Shown here: positions 9,621-17,508 of the stretch, in pieces
Layout: every line of letters starts with the position of its first letter
Position numbering within the stretch: the first letter of the stretch is position 1
Assembly: GCF_000019665.1 (NCBI RefSeq)
Contig: NC_010794.1
Location: 1,922,001-1,986,000, forward strand
Length of the DNA stretch: 64,000 bases
Source: Methylacidiphilum infernorum V4
GTDB taxonomy: Bacteria > Verrucomicrobiota > Verrucomicrobiia > Methylacidiphilales > Methylacidiphilaceae
Reading direction: 5' to 3'
The notes under the pieces: generated by a model
Database searches by the model: none
What the model saw: the letters and a program-made list of their open reading frames with translations, nothing else
What the model was told of the DNA's origin: nothing
Program-made: the position numbers and the translations under genes

Positions 9621-9649
9621 TTTAATCAACTTTTCGTTTCCCTTGTCAA
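9621..9649 (-). promoter_or_regulatory. Candidate sigma70 promoter of TpsA copy 1
   Basis: Minus-strand TTGACA (9644-9649), a 17-nt spacer and ATTAAA (9621-9626). The same element at the same spacing lies upstream of TpsA copy 2, and the whole leader to the GTG start is conserved between the copies. Each tpsA may therefore be transcribed on its own. Confidence 0.55.
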
Positions 9650-9710
9650 AGAAAATTTTCATTTCTTCAAAAAGAGAGACCCGGTCAACAAAAAACCCGG
9701 TTATAACGAT

Positions 9711-9746
9711 AAAAAAAAAGGGAGGCTTAAAAAGCCTCCCTTTTTT
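9711..9746 (-). terminator. Intrinsic terminator after TpsA copy 2
   Basis: GGGAGGCTTAAAAAGCCTCCC at 9720-9740 is a strong stem flanked on both sides by A/T runs. On the minus strand the stem is followed by nine T, so it ends the transcript of the 9774-11858 gene. It could also act on the plus strand. Confidence 0.85.
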
Positions 9747-9773
9747 CTTTAAACCAGCCTGCTTACGCCTTCC

Positions 9774-11858
9774 TTAAAAGGGGAAGGGACTGACGACAAG
9801 CTTACCCGGTGTAAGATTTGCGTTATAATAACTCGGGAATAAGAGTGAATTAGCAGCACTATACACCGCAACCGGGACGCTGACAGAAGTGTGCACAAAA
9901 GTATTCCCACTGGTTACCATTGGCGCATTGACTATAATCGTTGGTGCTGCCAAGAATATACCCTGGAAATTAGGTCCTGCCACGGCTGTATACCCGTTGT
10001 CGATCGGCGCATTAACTGTTAAAGTTCCCCCTGCTTTCAATGCTATCCCTCCGGGGAATATAAAGGCAGAACCGAACCCAAGAATGTCAGTACTTAAGGC
10101 ATGATCTATCGGCGTTCCCCCCTTAACCGTCAAGTTCCCCGTGGCGTTCACCAACAGGTTCCCCCCAGAATAAGCTTCAGCATTGGATAATCCAAGTGGG
10201 AATACGCTATTGATAAAGGTTGAGGTATCATGGGTCTGAATCACCGCATTCCCATTAATTGCCAGGTTAATAATCTGGGGAGCTACGGCATCATCGTTGT
10301 CAATCGTTATCGTTGTCAGACTAAAGGGTCCATTGGCAATATGGAATCCGTTCTGGATCGCCTGGTTGCTCACTACATTTCTGACATTCCCAACTACATC
10401 ATGAAAGTTCACTACTGCCGAAGTCAATACCCCCGATCCCGTGAGATTGCCTATATCAAAGTTTGTAGTATACACGGTCAGAGGGGTATTCATAAAAACT
10501 GTCCCTGTTGTAGCCGTCCTAAAATGAGCAGTTGATGAAGGATCGGTCCCATTAGCCAAACTGACCGTGCCCCCTAAGAATATCGAACCGGTCGAACTAA
10601 CAACATCCAAGGTATTGGAGCTAGAACTACTCGTTATACTGATAGTCCCCGTGTTGGATATTGAGCCCGCCGGGTAAGGACCGAGGTGGTTGGGATTGGA
10701 CGCCGTAAGAGTAACACTCGTATTTGCCGTAATCGTTCCCATGTTATTTATACCACCACCGGCAGCATCCAAAGATACATTAAACCCTGTTGATCCAATC
10801 GTTGCCCCACTATTATTGGTGATACTTCCTCCAACAGTTATACTGATATTGGAAGCAGAGGCAATGATAGACCCATTATTCACTAAAGAACCTGACAAAA
10901 GAGCGGATGAAGAAAAGTCCCCCGTAATCGTCCCGTTGTTGGTAAAGTTACTCGCCGCAAGATTGGAGGGATTACCCGTTCCCCACTGGGCAGAAACCCC
11001 AGACAAAACCAAGTTCCCATTGGTCGTAATACTCCCCGAGGAATATAAAAAGGAACTAGCTGGATTCGTAAAAAACCCAGAAGTTGGGCCACTCAAAGTG
11101 ATCGACCCGGATGTTCCAGGAATAGGCGATGGTCCTCCAGAAACTGACCCACTAGCTACATTGTAGCCCGTGACCGAATAACCCGAAAGAATATCCAAAA
11201 AGGTCATTCCCGAAAAAGAAGTAGGAGTTGCAACACCCACGTTCACCGAAGGAGCGGCCACTAAAATGGTATTTCCAGTACCTACGGTAATCTTAGAAGC
11301 TCCGGACTGGATGGTTACCGCCCCTCCCGTGGTCATGGATGGCGTCACGCTGACCGTTCCAGAAAACGCAGAAGCCTGGCTAGAGAGATCATAACCCAAA
11401 AGTCCTACCCCCCCGGCAGTAATCGATGCCCCGCTGCCCACGATAATCCCACTGCCGTTGGCCACGTAAACGGGAATCCCAGAAGCACTTATAGTCCCCA
11501 TAATGTAGGAAGGACTCCCCGTCGTATCCACATTAAGGAGTGCTCCAGATCCAGAAACAAACAACTGAGCTGCTGATCCAACATTAAATCCTGGACCAGA
11601 ACCTGTAACATTCAATGTCCCCCCACTGGACCCCCACAATATCGCCGTATTGCCAGAAATACTGAGCGTAGCCGCATTGATAAAACCGGTCGGAGGTGTG
11701 CTGTTTGAATAGGTTGCTGAACCCGTCGCTATCGTCCCATTTCCCGGTAATTGTCCCGCTCCAGGGAAAGCCCATCCTTTTGCTCCCAACCCGATCCAAA
11801 GGCCCGCCGCCAATAAAAGAATCGCTTTATATAATTTCCTTAAGAATTTCCTTTTCAC
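9774..11858 (-). CDS. TpsA-type secreted exoprotein (filamentous-haemagglutinin-like), copy 2
   Basis: 694 residues with a GTG start behind GGAGG. Signal peptide 1-30 (MKRKFLRKLYKAILLLAAGL). The TPS domain contains TAILWGSSGGTLNVTGSGPG (71-90) and ANGSGIIVGSGASIT (133-147). A long Ser/Thr/Asn/Gly-rich repetitive region suggests a beta-helix. The C-terminal block (GNLLVNATGNLTV, PIDNGYTAVAGPNFQGIF, SPFPF) is nearly identical to copy 1. The middle differs most between copies, in sequence and length, as expected if that part faces the outside. It lies directly downstream of TpsB, with its own promoter and terminator. Secretion across the outer membrane through TpsB is inferred from family and order. 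Confidence 0.86.
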   Translation of the reverse strand: MKRKFLRKLYKAILLLAAGLWIGLGAKGWAFPGAGQLPGNGTIATGSATYSNSTPPTGFINAATLSISGNTAILWGSSGGTLNVTGSGPGFNVGSAAQLFVSGSGALLNVDTTGSPSYIMGTISASGIPVYVANGSGIIVGSGASITAGGVGLLGYDLSSQASAFSGTVSVTPSMTTGGAVTIQSGASKITVGTGNTILVAAPSVNVGVATPTSFSGMTFLDILSGYSVTGYNVASGSVSGGPSPIPGTSGSITLSGPTSGFFTNPASSFLYSSGSITTNGNLVLSGVSAQWGTGNPSNLAASNFTNNGTITGDFSSSALLSGSLVNNGSIIASASNISITVGGSITNNSGATIGSTGFNVSLDAAGGGINNMGTITANTSVTLTASNPNHLGPYPAGSISNTGTISITSSSSSNTLDVVSSTGSIFLGGTVSLANGTDPSSTAHFRTATTGTVFMNTPLTVYTTNFDIGNLTGSGVLTSAVVNFHDVVGNVRNVVSNQAIQNGFHIANGPFSLTTITIDNDDAVAPQIINLAINGNAVIQTHDTSTFINSVFPLGLSNAEAYSGGNLLVNATGNLTVKGGTPIDHALSTDILGFGSAFIFPGGIALKAGGTLTVNAPIDNGYTAVAGPNFQGIFLAAPTIIVNAPMVTSGNTFVHTSVSVPVAVYSAANSLLFPSYYNANLTPGKLVVSPFPF

Positions 11859-11907
11859 GGTATCGTTTCCTCCTATTTCGCTTTGTTTTTCTCTAAATGT
11901 GCGGTTA

Positions 11908-11936
11908 TTTAATCAACTTTTCGTTTCTCTTGTCAA
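11908..11936 (-). promoter_or_regulatory. Candidate sigma70 promoter of TpsA copy 2
   Basis: Minus-strand TTGACA (11931-11936), a 17-nt spacer and ATTAAA (11908-11913), about 50 bp upstream of the GTG start. It is conserved, with identical geometry, in front of copy 1. A second TTGACA lies further upstream near 11995 without an equally good -10. Confidence 0.55.
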
Positions 11937-12050
11937 AGAAAATTTTATCTTTTTTTTCTTTGTGCGCCCTTTTTTATGTTTTTTACAATCTGCTGTCAAC
12001 CTAAAAACTTAAAATTTCTTTAAAAATTTCTTCTTTCCATCCCGATCCCT

Positions 12051-13865
12051 TCAAAAATTCTGACGCAGGACAAAAAGAATGGCCGCCCTCCCCCCCGTGG
12101 CGTAATTTCTTTGGTCAACCGGCACGTTAATCGACATCACGGGGAAAGCCGCATAAGCGCTGATCGTCGTCCCGTAGCGGTGGACTATATCGACACTTAC
12201 CCCCACATCACCCAGGTATTGCCAGGCGGCCACTGCCCCCTTGGGCATGAAATTAAACCGGCTTCCCCCAAATTCGGTGTAACCCGAGGCATTGATCGTA
12301 AAGCCCCCCAAGTTCCAAGTGGGGGAGTAAAGCACGCTTCGGCCGATAAAACCGGTATCCCCGAATAGCACGGCCGGGTACCAGGCCGAGAGGTTTCCCA
12401 TCCCTCCCAAGATCCACATGTCCATGATGGGCAGGGTATTTTCAGAAACCTGCCCGTATCCCGAGACCATGAAGTTCATCCCGTAGGGAAGTCCCTGGAC
12501 GTAATCGGCGTTGAACTTGAAGTAGGTAAAGTAGGGGTTGGGCGCACCGGGAAGGCTGTTTACGTCTTGATTTAATATCTGGAAACCGCCGTGGGCATAG
12601 GAATGGACGGCGTGAATGCCCCCGTCCCAGTGGGCTGGCCTGCCAAAGGCGATAAAATTCTGGGTATAGGTCGAACCCACCTGGAAAGAATTGTAATCCT
12701 GGGCATAGAGGTGTTGAAAGATAAAAAAATCCTGGAAATTGGTGAAAGCCAGGTATTCATCGAAACCCCACCGGATCGATTCACTGGCGTAAGCTACCTG
12801 CTGACCGTAAAACTGCCAGTAACGGAGATCTCCCGTGCTCCCCGAGGCGAGCAAAGTGGCTAGTTCAGGTGTCATCCCCGGGATGTTAAAAAGCCCCAGG
12901 GCATTGGGTCCTTCCTGGAAATGCATCTGCCTGTACATCACCCCGTATACCCCGTAGGGATTGGCCCAGGAAAGGCCGAAGGTCCCCGCGTAATAGATCC
13001 CCCCGTTACTGTAGGTATCAAAGCCGGTCAATCCCTCGGAAAGATCCCCCGTGATTTGCAACCCATACCCCGGCCTATAGCCCACGACAAGATCGGTCAG
13101 GTAACGGGAGACAAAACGGGTCCCGTAGTTGCCGAACATCACGGAGGTGTCCCACGGCTTGGCTTCATCGAGCACGTTGGGAGTAAAGGTTTGAACGGGT
13201 TGGGATTCGACGAACATCTCGGAGGTAGCGTAATCTTGACCCGGCTCAAAATGGATCTTGGGCTGTTCCTGCTGCCTTCGGGCATAGTTTTCGGCATTAA
13301 TGTTGTCCCGGATCACGTCCGAAGTCTGAACATCGGGCCTGTTCTTGATCCCGTAATAAAAAAGATCGAGCGGCTTTTCGGCATGGATGGCACTGATCCT
13401 ACCCTCGATCACCTCGAGTTCCACCTGCTTATCCTCGGTATAAGCCCTGACAGTCACAAGGAAGTAACCCTTTTGCTGGTAAAGCATCTTAAGCCTGTTC
13501 AAGGCATCTTCCGGGCCAACCGCTTTCTTGAGGGCTTTCTTTATCGTTCCTTGGGAAAGCAGGGTGTTGCCCGTCACGATGTAGGTATAGGTTGGAGTAG
13601 AGACGATGACTGGCTTGGCTTTAAGCTCCTTTTGGTTGAGAATACTGACCGCATGTTTTTCCCCGGGGAGGTTAACGGGAGGGACTTCGGGTTGTTGATC
13701 TTCCTGCCGGGAAGAATAACCCAAGCTTTCGGAAGAAGGGGGCAGGGAAGTTTCCGGGGAATCCTTGGGGCTTGAACCCTCCTGGGGGTTCTCTCCTTCT
13801 TGGCCGGCAAAAGAAAAGAAAGTCAAAAGAAAGCAAAACAGGGCTATTGTTAATAAAAACCTCAT
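12051..13865 (-). CDS. TpsB-family outer-membrane transporter (FhaC/ShlB/HecB-like)
   Basis: 604 residues. Signal peptide about 1-20 (MRFLLTIALFCFLLTFFSFA), then a Pro/Glu/Ser-rich linker to about 75. POTRA-like segments follow (IVTGNTLLSQGTIKKALKKA, LNRLKMLYQQKGYFLVTVRA, VELEVIEGRISAIH). From about 230 to the end is a Tyr/Gly/Trp-rich beta-barrel finishing in AILFVLRQNF; the terminal Phe is the usual outer-membrane assembly signal. The family recognises the TPS domain of its exoprotein in the periplasm and passes it through the barrel without ATP. The next genes downstream are its two TpsA substrates, which supports the call. A single TpsB apparently serves several exoproteins. Confidence 0.85.
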   Translation of the reverse strand: MRFLLTIALFCFLLTFFSFAGQEGENPQEGSSPKDSPETSLPPSSESLGYSSRQEDQQPEVPPVNLPGEKHAVSILNQKELKAKPVIVSTPTYTYIVTGNTLLSQGTIKKALKKAVGPEDALNRLKMLYQQKGYFLVTVRAYTEDKQVELEVIEGRISAIHAEKPLDLFYYGIKNRPDVQTSDVIRDNINAENYARRQQEQPKIHFEPGQDYATSEMFVESQPVQTFTPNVLDEAKPWDTSVMFGNYGTRFVSRYLTDLVVGYRPGYGLQITGDLSEGLTGFDTYSNGGIYYAGTFGLSWANPYGVYGVMYRQMHFQEGPNALGLFNIPGMTPELATLLASGSTGDLRYWQFYGQQVAYASESIRWGFDEYLAFTNFQDFFIFQHLYAQDYNSFQVGSTYTQNFIAFGRPAHWDGGIHAVHSYAHGGFQILNQDVNSLPGAPNPYFTYFKFNADYVQGLPYGMNFMVSGYGQVSENTLPIMDMWILGGMGNLSAWYPAVLFGDTGFIGRSVLYSPTWNLGGFTINASGYTEFGGSRFNFMPKGAVAAWQYLGDVGVSVDIVHRYGTTISAYAAFPVMSINVPVDQRNYATGGRAAILFVLRQNF

Positions 13866-13968
13866 GAGAAAGCATCAGTGATAAAGACTGACTTCCTTGT
13901 TTTCAACCTCTTTTTTTTTTAAAAGGGCAAGCTTTTCGATTCTCAAAGCTTTTTTTTTAGCTAAAAGC

Positions 13969-14361
13969 TTATTCTTCCATGTACCGGATGGCCACCGCGT
14001 GGTAGGCGGGAATGTAGCGGTTTAAGTTGGTATCGTACATCCCCCCGGAGGTGTTCATAATAAAGGGATTACCGATGGGAACCGAGCGATCTTCCAAAAT
14101 CAAAGCTTCCGCTCCCAGTTCCCTCGCCTTTTGGCTTAATGCCCCGACCAGCTCGGTCTTGGGACTGCCCTCGGCCCCGCGGATGTCCAATTCGGCTATC
14201 TTCAGGTACCTTCTCTTGGGAGCCTTGTTCAAGATTTCCACGTAACGGCTCGGGCTATAAGCCTCGGTCGTCAACCGCTTGACGCGGACGGATTCCTGCT
14301 GGGCACAACCATAAAAAAACAAGAGAATGAGCAAGTAAAAAGAGCGCATGAGGGAAGCCAT
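13969..14361 (-). CDS. Small lipoprotein, secretion-locus associated
   Basis: 130 residues with a short hydrophobic leader and a lipobox-like FFYGC (Cys19), so probably anchored to a periplasmic membrane face. The mature part contains 'KARELGAEALILEDRS', reminiscent of small lipoproteins and YbjQ/RcsF-like folds that share an 'A..LGAdal' pattern, but no family is certain. Its ATG overlaps the stop of the isomerase gene (TAATG at 14359-14363), showing translational coupling. TpsB begins about 100 bp further along. A role in outer-membrane assembly or in TPS biogenesis is inference from position. Confidence 0.65.
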   Translation of the reverse strand: MASLMRSFYLLILLFFYGCAQQESVRVKRLTTEAYSPSRYVEILNKAPKRRYLKIAELDIRGAEGSPKTELVGALSQKARELGAEALILEDRSVPIGNPFIMNTSGGMYDTNLNRYIPAYHAVAIRYMEE

Positions 14362-15194
14362 TATGGGGTTGTTGAAGAAACGTTCAAGGGGAAAATTTGG
14401 ACCCGGCTTGAAGCGATAAGTTCCTGGACGTATTTTTTCAAGTTTTCCTGCTCGATCTGCTGGATTAACTGCGGCTTGAGTTCTTCATAGGAAGGCACCC
14501 TCAAGGGCCTTACCGCAAGAAGCTCGATCAGTTCCCACCCCATCGAAGAAAGGATTGGCCCCCCGACCTGGCCGGGTTTCAGTTTTTGGATCAAGGAATA
14601 GGCTGAAAGCACAAGGGTTGCCTTGTTTTGCCAGCCGAGTTCCCCTCCCCGGTCAGCCGTCTGTTTTTCCAAGGATTCCATAGCAAGCAAGGAAAAATTT
14701 TCTCCTTTTTTTAACCTTTCCATGACTTCGAGGGCTTTCCTGCGGGTGGGTAGTACGATATGCCTGATCTTGTATTCTTCCTTGGGCAAGGATTTTAAAA
14801 GCTGGCTGTAACGCAGCCGCAGTTCCCCTTCGGAGGGGGGCTGGCTCCTTATTTTTTTCTGGACGACCAGCTCGGTAAGGGCCTTTCGGTTAAATTCTTC
14901 CTGGGCCCTCAAGAGCTCCTTGCTCTTTTCCATTTCGAGCTTCATCGCCTCCTGATAGAGGATTTCCTGTTGGACGAGGCTGGCCAGCGCATTCTGGATA
15001 GCCTGGGAATCGGGCTTAACGATCCCGGCTTTCTTAAGCTCTGCCAGCACGTAGGACTTCCTTATTTCTACCCCGTTAACGATCGCAAGGAGCTGGTCGG
15101 ATTCAACCAGGTCCCCTTGGGAATAAAGCTCTTTAAGTCCAAAACCCAAAAAAAAGAGAAAGGCTAAAAAGAACTGGAAAGAAAAAATCTTCAT
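14361..15194 (-). CDS. Periplasmic peptidyl-prolyl isomerase, SurA/PpiC (parvulin) type
   Basis: From the ATG at 15194 the protein has 277 residues and a clear signal peptide (MKIFSFQFFLAFLFFLGF). A helical N-terminal chaperone-like region (about 25-125) precedes a parvulin domain containing EEYKIRHIVLP and ADRGGELGWQ, with KPGQVGGPI and GWELIELL further on. SurA/PrsA proteins keep unfolded outer-membrane and secreted proteins competent in the periplasm. Coupling with the lipoprotein gene and the nearby TpsB and TpsA genes suggest it is dedicated to this export locus. In-frame starts at 15212 (ATG) and 15239 (TTG) are possible; no clear ribosome binding site decides between them. Confidence 0.82.
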   Translation of the reverse strand: MKIFSFQFFLAFLFFLGFGLKELYSQGDLVESDQLLAIVNGVEIRKSYVLAELKKAGIVKPDSQAIQNALASLVQQEILYQEAMKLEMEKSKELLRAQEEFNRKALTELVVQKKIRSQPPSEGELRLRYSQLLKSLPKEEYKIRHIVLPTRRKALEVMERLKKGENFSLLAMESLEKQTADRGGELGWQNKATLVLSAYSLIQKLKPGQVGGPILSSMGWELIELLAVRPLRVPSYEELKPQLIQQIEQENLKKYVQELIASSRVQIFPLNVSSTTP

Positions 15195-15402
15195 GGAACT
15201 TGGAACTTTCATGATGCACTTAAAAGAATGGAACTTCAAGAAAAAAAGGGGAGTGATGTCAGGGTTTTTTAGGCTGGATATCGGTTAGAAAGGATCGCTT
15301 TGGCTTTCGTCCCATGGGATTTATTCAACTCTTGGAGAGGAAAGAAAGGCTTGAAAAGGCCGTCAACTAAAGGCCTCGCTATCTTTTCTCGGCTAGCCCT
15401 TT

Positions 15403-16125
15403 TCAAGGTTTATCTTTAGAGGGGGGTTGTGCAGGGCTTTTGGTGATCCTTGCGATGTTCTGCTGGAGGGTGGCATTGGTGGGGTTGAGGAGGTAAGCCT
15501 TGCTGAAAGCCTGGTGGGCGGCTTCTTTTTTGCCCAACTTTTCGTAACAGAGGCCTAAAGTATGGCGGGCCTCGATAAGTCCAGGATCAAGGTGAGCGGC
15601 TTTTTCCAAGGGATAGAGCGCTTCATTAAAACGGTTTAAGTTCATGTAAGCCAGCCCGAGGTGATACCAGGATTGGGCCGTGGGGCTAAGAAGGGTAGCC
15701 TCTTTAAAGCTTTCCAAAGCTCGCTTGGCCATGTTCAGGTGTTCTTCTTCAAGGCCCAAGGCCATCCAGTTTTCGGCGGACGTAGGATCGACTTTGACCG
15801 CTTGGCGGTAAGCCAAGAGGGCTTTCCTGCGGTTTTGGCAAAGCACGTAGCTGTCTCCCAAAAGCCTGTAGATTTCTCCGTTTTTAGGATCCAGGCTTTG
15901 CGCTTTTTTTAGTAACCCGTAGGCTTTTTTCCACTCCTTTTCTTCCAACCGCTGCCTTGCCCGGCCGACGAGAAGCTTGGCGAGGTTCTTTTTTTCAAGA
16001 GCCCCAAGAGAAGGAGCCCTCCTCTCCTTGGGCTTAAAGGGGCCACTTGATCCCGGTGGTTGGGCTTGAAGGAGGCTCAAGGACAAGCAAAAAATAAAAA
16101 GGGATAAAAACCGTTCTTTCTTCAT
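15403..16125 (-). CDS. Secreted TPR-repeat protein
   Basis: 240 residues from the ATG at 16125, preferred over an upstream TTG at 16155 because it begins a good signal peptide (MKKERFLSLFIFCLSLSLLQ). Residues about 40-230 form five to six tetratricopeptide repeats, for example GEIYRLLGDSYVLCQNRRKA, AENWMALGLEEEHLNMAKRA and IEARHTLGLCYEKLGKKEAA. TPR solenoids bind partner proteins, here presumably in the periplasm. It is the first gene of the minus-strand series leading into the isomerase, lipoprotein and TpsB genes, about 200 bp upstream of the isomerase. A scaffolding role in envelope protein export is plausible but unproven. Confidence 0.75.
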   Translation of the reverse strand: MKKERFLSLFIFCLSLSLLQAQPPGSSGPFKPKERRAPSLGALEKKNLAKLLVGRARQRLEEKEWKKAYGLLKKAQSLDPKNGEIYRLLGDSYVLCQNRRKALLAYRQAVKVDPTSAENWMALGLEEEHLNMAKRALESFKEATLLSPTAQSWYHLGLAYMNLNRFNEALYPLEKAAHLDPGLIEARHTLGLCYEKLGKKEAAHQAFSKAYLLNPTNATLQQNIARITKSPAQPPSKDKP

Positions 16126-16587
16126 GGAGATATTGAAGCCTAAAGGGAAGCTCAATATACCCTAAAACGGCCTTATCCCAAAGCCCTTTTTTAGTTCTAA
16201 AAAATCGAGCCGAGAAAGGAGAGATCTCCCCTGGGCTCTTCCTTTGAGCTCGGGCCTTTCTTTCATCTTTAAGAAGCATTTTTTGGCCGTTTCTTTACCG
16301 GGGCTTACCCTGTGATATTACTCCGGCAACAAGATCCCCTCCCTTGCGGCGATCTTCCTCCTGAACTCTCCCTTTTCCCCAGCCTAGCAGATCCAGGAGA
16401 GGATCCGAACCGGATTATCCAAAAGAAGAGGGAATGAAGGGATTGCTTCCAACTGGCCGTTGAGGCAAGCTCAATAGCCTTGGACGGTTCCAAGCCCGTT
16501 GCTAAATGCTTGTTTATCTAAGCAAGGGCTACAAGAGGGCATAGCCCGCAGCCTCTTTTTTCGTCATCCGGTTATCCCTGGGCTTGG
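16126..16587. other. Intergenic, no supported gene
   Basis: Short open frames here lack start signals and family resemblance. A GGGCTA/TAGCCC pair and a GAGG/CCTC pair precede T6 near 16523-16560 on the plus strand, but no plus-strand gene precedes it. I see no RNA gene. Confidence 0.4.
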
Positions 16588-16977
16588 TTAATCCCCATCC
16601 TCAAAATCCATCCCGGAAGTAGCGGGGGCAAGCTCGCCTTGAGAGCCAACTGGATCCGGTTGCGGGGACTGGAGTTGGTATTCAAAGATGGGCTCATTTC
16701 CTATGCTCCCTACCCCCACGTTGCCCACCTGGTTAAACCAAAAGGGCTGGTTGCCGATCGATCCGACGGTAAAGCCATTACCGTTCTCGAACGCATAAAA
16801 GGGAGAGTTGCCGATGTTTCCTATAGTCGTGTTCCCTTCCTGGTTAAACCAGAAAAACTGGTTGCCCACGAATCCCGTAGTAAAAGTTCCACCGTAAAGT
16901 GCCGGTTTCATCCCCCACAAAAGACCGGCCGCCATCCACCCGCAGAGAATGATTTTCTTTAGTTTCGCTCCTTTCAT
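16588..16977 (-). CDS. Secreted protein with 18-19-residue aromatic repeats, unknown function
   Basis: 129 residues from the ATG at 16977, chosen because it starts a signal peptide (KIILCGWMAAGLLWGM, cleaved near ALYGG). The mature protein is three and a half repeats: VGNQFFWFNQEGNTTIGN, IGNSPFYAFENGNGFTVGS, IGNQPFWFNQVGNVGVGS, IGNEPIFEYQ. The pattern is '(V/I)GNxPFxxFxxxGNxxxGS'. A Pro/Gly-rich, acidic tail ends in DFEDGD. The alternation of Gly-Asn turns and aromatic strands suggests a small beta-solenoid or surface protein. I know no family with this repeat. It has no partner overlapping or within 400 bp. The function is unknown. Confidence 0.65.
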   Translation of the reverse strand: MKGAKLKKIILCGWMAAGLLWGMKPALYGGTFTTGFVGNQFFWFNQEGNTTIGNIGNSPFYAFENGNGFTVGSIGNQPFWFNQVGNVGVGSIGNEPIFEYQLQSPQPDPVGSQGELAPATSGMDFEDGD

Positions 16978-17508
16978 AACATTGTCCACAGGTTCAGTCA
17001 AAAGTCCAAAGTTAGACTTCCAAGGAAAGCCATTGGCTTTTTTTTCCCTTGGGGGGGGAGAACGTCCCTCCTGGCCCACTTCCTACAAAATAAAGCAAGC
17101 CCTCCCCTTTTTTTATCCCCGCAAGCCTTAGACTTTCCCCGCGTTCTCTTTGGCTTTCTTGCTCGTTATTATATCCATTTTAGCTTTCCCCGTCGATCTT
17201 TTTGTCATGAAAGCCAACCGGCTTGCGATGAAACTTGCTTGATCTCTGTCCCGGCTTTGACCTCTCCTCCCCATGGACCCCACTTTCTTGTTCGATACCA
17301 CGGATCAACCAGGCATAAAAAAAAAATCCATCCTAAACCAATCTATTTGCCCTCTCCATGCCCCAAGAGCCTCCCATTACAATGAAAAAAAAAGAAAAGG
17401 GGAGGACTCTCCTTCCTTTCCCTGCCAATGCATCAATACCTTACCGTTCATGGCAATCGAACAGTCGGCTAGATAAGCTTTTTTACAGGCGAGGTGCGGG
17501 ATAAAAAA
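16978..17508. other. Intergenic, no supported gene
   Basis: No frame has convincing coding character. A plus-strand frame at 17273-17476 has no ribosome binding site and a low-complexity composition. The stretch should hold the leader of the secreted repeat protein at its low end; no strong promoter was identified. Confidence 0.4.

Noticed and set aside
12921-13775. Plus-strand ORF of 284 residues
   Set aside because: Antisense to the POTRA and N-terminal barrel part of TpsB; no family resemblance, only a shadow of a biased coding strand.
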